Positions 22,996 through 32,074 of a DNA stretch of 64,000 nt are shown here, one piece after another. This stretch comes from Acanthosepion lycidas. Taxonomy: Eukaryota > Mollusca > Cephalopoda > Sepiida > Sepiidae. The notes under the pieces are model-generated. The model worked only from the letters and a program-made list of their open reading frames with translations, did no database searches and was not told the origin of the DNA. The DNA is taken from the NCBI GenBank assembly GCA_963932145.1, contig OZ010593.1:30877896-30941895 (forward strand). The letters are read 5' to 3'. A program made the position numbers and the translations under genes. Each line of letters begins with the position of its first letter. Within the stretch, counting starts at the first letter, position 1.

Positions 22996-23453
22996 TCGAA
23001 TTAATTGCCCTTGTTTGTGAATATCGGAAGCTTTCATGAGTTACGGCCCTTGTCATCATGTTGCGGTTGCTACTGTTCAAAACAAACAAGGAAAATTACG
23101 GATAAACAGAAGGGCAATTACACTACTAAAACCGTTTTTATTGAATTTACTGTCCCCAGTAGCGTATTATTAAATTTAAAAATTAGTTTACATTTTTTAA
23201 TCTATAAAAATTCAATTTGAATCTTTTCAATTCTTTAATAAAATAATTTAATTAAAATTTAATTATTAAAGTTTAATTGAACAATAAAATAAATTTTTAC
23301 TTAAAAATTAGTTAAATTGAATGATGACTAAAAAAGTAAAAAAATTGAATCGAAGAGAAATAAACTATAATTTAATCAGTTTTTATTGCTAAGATTTGAT
23401 GGAACCCCTTTTTGTCTCGTTTTTTTTTTTATTATTTATTAATATTTTATATA

Positions 23454-23556
23454 TTAGGTTGGTGCAAAAATAATGACGTAACAATGTCGTTTTTTGACGT
23501 ATTTTTTAACGTCAAAAAACGACATTATTACGTCATTATTTTTGCACCACCATAAT
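23454..23556. mobile_element. Mariner MITE (MADE1-like palindrome), copy 1
   Basis: TTAGGTTGGTGCAAAAATAA at the left and the complementary TTATTTTTGCACCA at the right. The interior is nearly fully self-complementary around GACGTATTTTTTAACGTC. The right tip is decayed (CACCACCATAATA). It follows TA. Confidence 0.85.
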
Positions 23557-23561
23557 AATTT

Positions 23562-23760
23562 AGGAGGCACGGTGGAGTAATGCAAGCAAACGGCTCGGAT
23601 AGTACCCCTGGGAAAGGTATGAATCTTCTTCTCCACTCAGCTATGGGTACAGCAGAAAGAAATGGCAACCTACTACGGGAAAAAAATCTGCCTTGTCAGT
23701 CATGTATCGAAAGATACATGATCGCCTACTCATGGCAAATAACTGACTGATGCTTCTTAA
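23562..23760 (+). repeat. tRNA-derived SINE (family S), partial head
   Basis: Same order as the intact copy at 50004-50301: GGAGGCACGGTGGAGTAATG, GGGAAAGGTATGAATC, AGAAATGGCAACCTACT and GAAAGATACATGATCGCCTA. The middle of the tRNA-like head is deleted. It sits just right of the MITE at 23454. Confidence 0.75.
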
Positions 23761-25300
23761 GGTTAGGGACCTATCGTAGGTGGATTCAAGGCTTGTACTT
23801 ATTTTCAACAAAATTGTGCCTAGTCTGACTTGTGAGAAACATTTTTTTTAGAAAAACACAGGTATATTTACCGAGCCTACACACTAAGGCAGAGTGTACT
23901 GTAAAAAGTTGTTTTTAAAGCGGGATAATGCGTATGGTCAAGGAGAATAATGCCCGCGACCACTGTCAAGCCGACCTCATATATCTTAGTGAAATAAAAC
24001 AGATGCTGAATACCCGTTACATTTACAATTCGTGAACGAAGTCGTAATTGATAGAAACCTAATCCAAACTATTTGGCTAACAGGAATAGAAAACTATTTG
24101 GGATATTTTGCTAGTAATGATCCTTATAGTCAGACAGGTATCATGCCGTGTGCGTAACAAATTGGACGGTGGCATGTCTCAGGCATCACCGCCTGAGTAC
24201 CCGATTCATCATGTGGTTAAAGAACCAGAAGGATCGCTTAAAACTGGACACCGTTTACTTTATATATGATATTAATAGTAACACTGCTCAAGGCTTACTT
24301 CATTTGCATAATTGAACTATTTTCTGTTTAATTTAAAAATAACTACAAATTATTTTAGAAAAAAAATAAGAGTTACTTATTAAAAACTGTATAAGAATAA
24401 TATTTATCTTTATTTTCAAGAGTAATTATTATATCATAATATTTTTTTCGGACAAAGAATTTATTCTCAGTCCTATTGCTGTTATTTACATTTTAAAAGT
24501 AAAAATAAAATGCTTAACTGTCAAAAAGAGAAATAATCTCACCGAAGAGTCACACTACATATTAAAAAAAATAGTAGAATGGAAATGTCGTGATATCGCG
24601 TCAATGTGAATAAAATCAAACTAACTAATAGATTCGATTATCCACCAATATGTTCTTGAAAGGAATATAACACAAAATTGAGGTTAAAGTGGGATTCGTA
24701 CGCGCACATGGATCTCTAGAGATATAAATTACTCAATCTTTCTCTGGCAATTGCTAGTGAACTATAGCCCATTCCCTGGCGTTACGACTCCCTTCACGGG
24801 GCTGAACACATTACTGCTCTTATTCTCGAGTTAATACAGAAGTGTTGTAGGAGAGTTAACTCTGAGCAAATAATTATTAACCTCCCGACCCCACTAACGT
24901 TTACTTGTAAAATGAGGATCAGCAAGAATTAGAAACAGCAAGAAGTAGAAACACCAAAACGAGTATTATTCATTATCTGGTTGTTACGTGAAGTTGAAGA
25001 TACAAGGCACAGTAATACTGAGTAAAATTGTAAGTTTAGAGTTAAAAATGTCGACCAAATATGGATCGGAGTCCGACAGAATGATATGATAAAGAATAAG
25101 TAAAGTGTACAGTCTATCTCCTATGTATTTTTGTTGTTGTTGTTTTAGATGAGCATAATAAGTGTCTAGATAATTTAATTGGAAAATACAAGAAGTGTCT
25201 GGAGGTTTTCTTACCTCATATTTTTGTTGAGTACTAAAATATAAATGTTATTATTATGACTGAAAAATTAAAAGGAGACGAAATTTAAGTTGACGCGTGT
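23761..25300. other. Intergenic, no identified feature
   Basis: Sequence between SKIC3 and CARNMT1. 24660-24900 is richer in CpG than its surroundings but has no coding frame or repeat I recognise. Confidence 0.5.
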
Positions 25301-25302
25301 GT

Positions 25303-25566
25303 TGACTGCTTGTCTGATAATATTTAACAGTAACCCCCCCCACACACACACACCAGCGAGGGATGTATGTGGCACAAGTTCTCCGAGCCCGTAGGCTCGT
25401 CCAAAAATATTCCCTTAAAACCCGCATAAATGGGTTCAACGCCTGTCTACCTCCCCGGACGAAACTTTGCACTTCGGCAAAGCCTCGTCCGGGTTCCTCT
25501 CTGCTCAAGGCAGAGAGTTCGACAGTTGAACACTCTATGCGACTGTTCCTGACTGCTTGTCTGATA
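25303..25566 (-). other. GC-rich island of consecutive hairpins between 17-bp direct repeats
   Basis: TGACTGCTTGTCTGATA occurs at 25303-25319 and 25550-25566. Between them are hairpins at 25384-25399 (6 bp, loop CGTA), 25419-25436 (5 bp), 25454-25493 (9+6 bp with one 2x2 internal loop) and 25497-25517 (8 bp). On the minus strand an A(T)5GG motif at 25400-25411 abuts the 25384-25399 hairpin, the layout of an Sm site and terminal hairpin. It could be a structured RNA, a retroposed copy of one, or an unknown repeat. Overlapping frames on both strands look incidental. Confidence 0.35.
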
Positions 25567-26049
25567 GTGATAATAATATCGCGTTTTTATGTGTGTAGAG
25601 GAAAAAAGTTGGGTCGATTCTCATTGGTTTAGAATGAGTGATTTATTGATAATTATAATTGTTATAATTATTTTTTTATCTTATAGTTAACTTTTTATGA
25701 AGACGAGAAAGTGACAGTATAATGAATAATGAGCAAATATTTAAGGGGCAGGTAGGGATAGAAAGGTGTAAATATTACAACATATTAAAATTCTTTATGG
25801 AAAAATAGAGTAAAAGAAAGGTAAAAGAGAGAATACAGTTGAAAATATTTGTGCATTCCTCATTTCTGTTACAAATATATCCACGTTGTTGTAAGATCTA
25901 GATAAAATATGAACAACCAATGAAGAATGAAAGGTATAAGGGAGGGGGTGAAGATACTTGTAAAGGATGAGAAAAGAGCACAAGCAAAATTTAATAAATC
26001 TTTGTCAATACTGTAGAATGTTGATTAGAACGTCGGGTTGACCAATTGT

Positions 26050-26770
26050 AGAATGTATTGCTTCTTGAGTGTTGTGGTCACCAATGTTGAATGGGTTAAA
26101 TAGATTATGCGGCTGCGTGTTGAGAAGGTAATCAACATTCATACATAATACTTAAAACATCAAGGAAAAAACAATGAGAACCAATTTTCTCTAACGAAGA
26201 AATATATGTATATTAAATTCAACAATAATACAAGTAGTTGTAATATGAGTGAAAAAGGGAGAAAAAAGTAGCTTCCCCGTGACTGTAAGGAAAGGTATTA
26301 AAGAAGATTTGTCTGAGTAAAATGTTCAGAGTTCAGTGTTGAAAATAGAATATTTCTATCAGAAAATTGTTCAGTTGTTGCAACTTACAGGGTTGATTTA
26401 ACTTGGTGTGTCCACTGAGAACTGGTAGTATCTCAAACAAAGTTCTGTATTGTATGTATGTACGTGTGGAGTGAGTAGGATGAAATACACGAGTGAGTAA
26501 GTGAGAACTATTGTCTCCGGGTACACTCGACTGTGGTTCTGGAACTACTACTAACTGGTTTTTTGGAATGCATCCAATATTTATACTACCTAGGTGGCTC
26601 CCAGCAGAGACGCTGGAGTACATTTTTGAATATACATGAAAAATATCCGATTGGACGGAAAATGGACCAATCAGGGATTTTGTAGCAAAGATTGTTTTTG
26701 AACAAAGTGTAGGAACAAATTTACTATGGTGGAATGCGATAGATAAATTGTCCTGTTGTTTTTTAGTATG
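26050..26770 (-). mobile_element. LTR-like promoter region and leader (possible solo LTR)
   Basis: Reading minus: a CCAAT-type GATTGG near 26670, a TATA box (TATAAATA) at about 26578-26585, a donor-like CCCT|GTAAGTTGC near 26392, then at about 26070 CATTGGTGACCACAAC, which resembles the leader next to the primer-binding site of Gypsy-type elements. No gag/pol and no second LTR are found. The 151-codon minus frame at 26333-26788 spans this block and ends in the MITE, so I do not treat it as a gene. Confidence 0.3.
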
Positions 26771-26772
26771 TA

Positions 26773-26851
26773 TTAGGTTGGTGCACAAATAATGTCGGTT
26801 TTTGACGTTAAAAATACATCAAAAACCGACATTATTTTTGCACCAACCTAA
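26773..26851. mobile_element. Mariner MITE (MADE1-like palindrome), copy 2
   Basis: 79 bp flanked by TA on both sides. TTAGGTTGGTGCACAAATAA at left pairs with the right end, and the interior GTCGGTTTTTGACGTT/CATCAAAAACCGAC completes an almost perfect hairpin. Confidence 0.9.
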
Positions 26852-27044
26852 TATTTATTGACCAATTAGAATTGAAGAAAATGTAGGCGTGGCACTACAA
26901 TACCAGTGGAATTTCGACAAGTCCAGTTAACTGCTTATAAACATCTAACAAAATATATTTTTACAACAATATATAGATTTGATAAATATTATCCAAATTT
27001 CCCCAAGTTGTTCAAAATAGTTTTCTTCAGATTTAAAAAAAAAT

Positions 27045-27120
27045 CATTTCACCCCAAGCGAGACGATAATGTCATTAACATACCAGGGTTTATTGAGAGT
27101 AAAAGAGAATGAGAAGACTT
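27045..27120 (+). repeat. Dispersed repeat family D, partial copy
   Basis: CCCCAAGCGAGACGATAATG followed by AAAAGAGAATGAGAAGACTT, matching 20430 and 20835. Confidence 0.6.
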
Positions 27121-27129
27121 TAGTGGGGA

Positions 27130-27354
27130 GGAAATGCAATAAAAGGACAGAATTCAGGAAAGCAGAAGATGGCGACTGACGTTGCATTTAATTTTTTGAA
27201 GAGCGTGGTTGACGAGGAAGCAAGAAATCGAGAAAGTGCGAGAAAAAAAAAACTACTACATTTGTACTTACGGTTTAATATCGCTATTTCAACAGTAAGA
27301 TGAAGAAACCTAGTAGCCAACCTAGTAGTACGCTTAAATTCATCCGGTTGAGGT
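27130..27354 (-). pseudogene. LINE ORF2 3' end, downstream half of an interrupted copy
   Basis: The minus frame resembles the end of the ORF2 at 2558-2776 (VEIAILNRKYKCSSFFF, then KKLNATSVAI). DNA similarity breaks at about 27350 and resumes at about 28165, where the same LINE continues toward its 5' end. Confidence 0.6.
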
Positions 27355-28150
27355 CATAAAAATTTAATTTTTATTATTTGAAAAGTGTTATAATCGCCTC
27401 TAAGTGTATAATCATCTACGTTGTTTTTTTTTTCATTTAATACATGTTTTTTTATGAAGGTCAGATGGTTCGTGTAAAAATTATTGCATTTTTATGGCCT
27501 TTTTGGCTCAAGCAGTTGATACCACCAAAATTATTTTCCTTTGTTGAGAATTCATTTTTTGAATTCATGGAGAGGGAAGGTTTCTGTTTACTGGCCAGTG
27601 AGAAAGGGACATTCCTTTCTGTGACATCCTGAGAAGAATTTAAACCGAATGAACAATCAAATTAATTTTGCAGCAAATTACTTTTTAAAAGACCTCGAGA
27701 AAACAACCTGTGAAAATACGAAACAACTTCAAGCTGAAACATCCCGTTTGAGTATTCAGTTAAAAGCTGAGGTGGATACATTTTGTATTTTCTGCCTTAT
27801 GCAATACTTTCACTTTTTTTTTTTCTTCCATTTTTAAAGGGTGTAATCTTTTTGTCTTCAAATCCGTGTCTTTTCCTAAAAATTGTAACACTTTTTCCGT
27901 ATATCTGATGATAATCCCTTGTTTGTAACCCCAGAAAATTGTTATCCTGCCGTAACAGTCGCACAAAAGGAACTTTTTGTGCAACCTTTGTATTTGTACC
28001 TTTTTTTTTTTTCGTAATATTGTAAAATAAATGTTTTTTCCTTTTGAAATTTCACGTAGCGGTTGTCATGTTTTATAATTTTACGCCTATTATTATATCA
28101 TTGATGTTTCTACTAAGTTTTGTGCCTGGCACAAGAACTTCGATTTGGTA
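27355..28150 (+). other. About 800-bp segment splitting a LINE; short coding-like frame
   Basis: Compared with the uninterrupted copies at 2540 and 44886, this block is extra. It carries a 62-codon plus frame at 27649-27837 whose first 45 codons look coiled-coil-like (FLKDLEKTTCENTKQLQAE). That part is flanked by an acceptor-like TTTTGCAG (27675) and GAG|GT (about 27770), with AATAAA near 28026. I do not recognise the product. It could be an insertion or an unrelated unique sequence. Confidence 0.25.
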
Positions 28151-28164
28151 GGAAATAAAAGTTT

Positions 28165-29075
28165 GTATAAGGTACCAAAGAGGAGAGGTCTTTATAACAA
28201 TTACCATGAAAATATTTATAGAAAAGACAGAGGAGAGCCACATCACGGCTGTGGAAAATGACTAAAATCGAGATGCCAGGTCAGGGCCGATTAAATTATA
28301 GACTCTTCTTTCGTTTTTGTCGAGAATCTCGAGAGAGATATAGCAGGCGTACCAGACCAGTTATGGTAGCAATATTCAATGCACGGACGAATTGTAAATT
28401 TATAAACGTACAAGATGCATTCTAACGATAAAAATGTCTGCCAAGACACAGTAAACCAACTTCCCTAGTGGCAGGCCTAGTAATTGATTCAACATAATCG
28501 CTCCACTTCATATCAGTGGAAAACGTGAAACTAAGAAGGCACAATGAGTTGCTCTCCTGTTAGATAACATCGGCCATGTTAATGAAAAGCAAAAGTGGTT
28601 CTCTATGATGATTAAAAGATAGTAGTTTCGTTTTGGAGGTGTTAAAATTTAAAAGCCATTTCTTGGCCTAGTTAACTGATCGTCGGTCATTTTCGAGAGC
28701 AGTTGTCAATTTTACTTTCTCGGGCCTATCTGACTTTCTATTAAGACGGGATTAAATAATTGTGTCATCATTATAAATACGTAGTTGATAACTGATGGCC
28801 TCGGGAAGGTCATTGATGAATATAAGAAGCAACATATGTTTAAAGATAGGACCCTGGGGAATTCTCGCATTCCTGTATGGCCGTTCACCACGAATTTCAT
28901 TACACGAATTGCTAAGAATGATAAGAGATTCTATTTGGCCAGAGATACCATAGTCCTTGAGCGTGTGAAGAAAACCAGTATGCCAAACTCTGTCAAACGC
29001 CTTCGAGATGTGTAAAGGCACAGCCCGAGCGTCGACGTTCTTATCTAAAGTTTGATAGGAAACAAAAGCCATGCA
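28165..29075 (-). pseudogene. Jockey/CR1-type LINE reverse transcriptase relic
   Basis: The minus frame 28752-29072 holds RT motifs in order: LHISKAFDRVWHTGFLHTLK (domain 3), RIPQGPIFKHMLLLIFINDL (domain 4) and IYNDDTII, where the catalytic YADD is changed to YNDD. Downstream pieces ([40 protein letters not shown]) run to 28165 through frameshifts. This is the only copy here that reaches the RT core. It is clearly inactive. Confidence 0.8.
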
Positions 29076-30515
29076 AATATAGATGTATAAATTTATTAAA
29101 TCTTACTGAAATAAAAATTGGAAAATAATATATAAGGAATTATTTAAAGTGATCACAACTTTGCCTTCATTTTTGTGGTCTTCAGGAACTGAATATCATA
29201 AATTTTTAAAGGGCTGCTTGAAATGATGAAAAAATATAGAATTAGTCTAATAATAATAATAATAATAATAATTCAATAAAACCTATTGAAATAGGTAACA
29301 TTGCAGAATTCAATGTATGTCAAGGTAAGTAGAATTTTGTCAAGAAAGTTCTCATCAGGTAGCGAGAGCGACAATATTATAAAGTAATTCAATAACTAAA
29401 GTAAAGCTCAAATACTTATCTAGGGCCGACTTCAAAGTTCTGTGGATATACCCCTCATCAAGTTCAGATAAAACTATTGCATCTGTTAATAATACAATAA
29501 TTTTATCTGACTCTGGTTATGAGCATATTCGCGAAACTTCGAATTTGGTTCAATGATTTATTGATGAATTAATTAGCTGCATATATATGTGCATACACCA
29601 GCTGTTGCAAAAACAACCTAATTGCTTTCAACAAAGCCTTTCTCAGTTGATGGCCATGGAATCAGTCATAATTGTAGATCTTCAGTATAATTAATCCAAG
29701 ACGCACCAACAGTACTCCACGATATCATTAGTCTGTTGTTTTCCCACCATAATGCATAAAACGGACCAAAAAGGTTATGAATATCTTATCGAAAAACATG
29801 CAATAAATCAATGTCTGAGAAGTGCAAACTTCCTTATATAAACGAAACGGCTGAGAGGTAGGCCTACACAGATGAGAAAGAGAAAGATACAAGAATATAG
29901 CAGAAGACCTTCCTAAACTGTTCGCCCTCCCGCTGCTTCTGTCACTAACGAACCCACAAACACAAGCCCAGATAGACAAGAATACAGTATCAAGACCAAG
30001 GTTTCTCAATTTACTATGAATTATGACTAGAATAATTTTCCTGCTGAAAATCGTCAATCAGGCTACATAGAAAGATTAATAATTTTTCACTTCTTAATTA
30101 CTTTTAAATTCTTCAGTTTGTTTTCATTAAACTCATTGTTAGTTATCAACAATGCTTGTTGGCTTCTGCTGTGAAATTGGCTTCGAAACAGAAACAAACA
30201 AGTTACCACAGCCGCTGAATTTTCACACCTGGAATCTCAGTGGAATCACTAACGACCACTGGGCGAAATCCATGTAAATATATAAAAAGAGATTTTACTG
30301 CTACATTTATTGCTTTGTCGTAATTTCTGTCCTTCTTTTCAGTTTATTGCACTGCCCTAATAAACTACGTTCTGCACCTTTCGTCCATAGTAGAATGTGT
30401 CTTCTGCTGTGAATGTGTTTTCATATGTAAGGTCTATCTTAACTTTTGAAATAACCAATTTGGTGTTTTTTTGATATTTATGTTTTTATTTAGTATTTTA
30501 TACTTCTTCTCTGAG

Positions 30516-30518
<3 letters not shown>
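29076..30518. other. Intergenic, one short (AAT)n and no gene
   Basis: (AAT)7 lies at 29251-29272. The minus strand at about 29840-30000 has a TATATAAGG box that could be an LTR promoter, but nothing else supports it. Confidence 0.45.

Positions 30519-30568
<50 letters not shown>
30519..30568. repeat. (TTA)n microsatellite
   Basis: About 16 TTA units. Confidence 0.95.
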
Positions 30569-30619
30569 ACTGTGCTTGATCCTATCTTCATTAGTACGCA
30601 CGATTGACATGTCATGCCA

Positions 30620-30744
30620 GAATTTCTACATGTATTTTATTGTTGTAGAACTCGCAATGAGCTTACCCAGTCATTAACTTAAGAATTAAGATTCATCAAA
30701 ATATTAAAATAGGAAAACCGTGAAATTTTCGCGGGTTTAAGCTA

Positions 30745-30790
<46 letters not shown>
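30620..30790 (+). repeat. Retroposon tail ending in (ATT)n
   Basis: AAGAATTAAGATTCATCA, CCGTGAAATTTTCGCGGG and GCTAGTTATT lead into (ATT)15 at 30745-30790. The related tail without the microsatellite is at 45395-45475 (CAGTGAAATTTTCACATG, GCTAGTTAT). This is typical of a retroposon 3' end. Confidence 0.55.
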
Positions 30791-30791
<1 letters not shown>

Positions 30792-31363
30792 GACTCGCTC
30801 CTGTTAAAATCTGCATGTTGCACTTAGAATTAAGTTGTACTTTTTGATTTTTGAATAATTTAAAAATATTTGTCAACAGATATCTGCATTTATTGAATTT
30901 CCATTCTTATGTTGTGGGCCGATTTACATGCTTCCTAAACGTAATCATGTGATAGGCTCCAGAGAGCGTTTCTGATTTGGGGCAGAAAAATGGCAATAAC
31001 GCGTAGGCGTTGTTGCCAATTTGAACAGGTCAACCGCACGGACATAGGCGAGAACATGATTTTAATATTAGCTAACCAATGAGAAGTGGGAAAATATCAA
31101 GGCTCTGTGATCCACTTTTTGCACAGATTTTTGTAGTCGAAAACAAGTGGTAGCAGAATGCTATAAAGGTAAAAAAACAAGGTTTTTTAATAGTTGGTAA
31201 AAAAGATTTATGTGCATGTACACATTTTGATACATTTATAAAAGAATATTTGTACATAAATAGGGTTTTCTGTGTAAAGCGATAACCAGTTAACTTAGAG
31301 GAAATAAACACTCATTCCAAAACAATTACTTATACACATTACTTTCGTTAAACATTTCGAAAG

Positions 31364-31403
31364 TCGAAATCTGTGTGGTTTTATAAAACCACACAGATTT
31401 CGA
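31364..31403. repeat. Perfect 40-bp palindrome
   Basis: Arms of 20 bases (TCGAAATCTGTGTGGTTTTA and complement) meet with no spacer. Confidence 0.95.
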
Positions 31404-31520
31404 TTTTCAGAAGCAGAGAAACGACTGTCTCTTAGCCGTTCAAAATCAAAAGAAGACTTGGCTACAGAGCATTTTCGCCCTGCAAGCGCGTGATGAAAGA
31501 AACGTGTCGACAAATTCAAG
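31384..31520 (+). repeat. Dispersed repeat family E, copy 1
   Basis: CACAGATTTCGATTTTCAGA, GAAGACTTGGCTA and TGATGAAAGAA occur in the same order at 39059-39180. Confidence 0.5.
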
Positions 31521-31847
31521 CGAATCATCATCACCAACAACAACAGTTAATTTTCGCTGACGACCAAAGTCTTTTGCTAAGCCCGGATTTTTCTGTGGAC
31601 CAACTGCCCAAACTCAACTAAAGACTATTTTCTACTCCTTTGTGATTCTTTTGAATTCATGTAAATATGCTTGTAAATAAAAATGATTTATTCAACAGGC
31701 ATACGCATGTGTTCTTTATTTTTATTTTATTGCTTGGAATTCGGACGTTCAGAATTTTAATATAAAAGAAAAAAGCTCTGGACGACAGAATTTCCCACGA
31801 GCTCATTTTTGTTCCTTTTCGTATTGTCAACTACTGTGGTGTAGTGG

Positions 31848-32074
31848 TACAGAGTGGTCCGAAAGTCTTGTCACCCCTACATAATATAATTTTCCATTTC
31901 AGATGGCTGAAACAAAAATGATGGTTGTTCATACAGACCTTCTCGATGTGTGACAGCGTCAATGACAGTGAATAAGCAAAGCTGAATCCAGTACATGTGC
32001 TTTGTATTACTTGTTCATCTATTATTCTCATTACTTTCAGGTAGAAGGTGACAAGACTTTAGGGCCACCCTGTA
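31848..32074. mobile_element. Mariner-type MITE with 27-bp terminal repeats
   Basis: The left end TACAGAGTGGTCCGAAAGTC and the reversed right end TACAGGGTGGCCCTAAAGTC, then TTGTCACC, match at about 23 of 27 positions. Both abut TA. No transposase is inside. Confidence 0.8.

Noticed and set aside
25454-25470. Hammerhead-ribozyme-like GGACGAAAC
   Set aside because: The required upstream CUGANGA core is not in position. The nearest CTGATAA is about 140 bases away and lacks the GA.
26333-26788. 151-codon minus-strand open frame
   Set aside because: It starts inside a mariner MITE and spans CCAAT and TATA-like promoter sequence. No protein family features.
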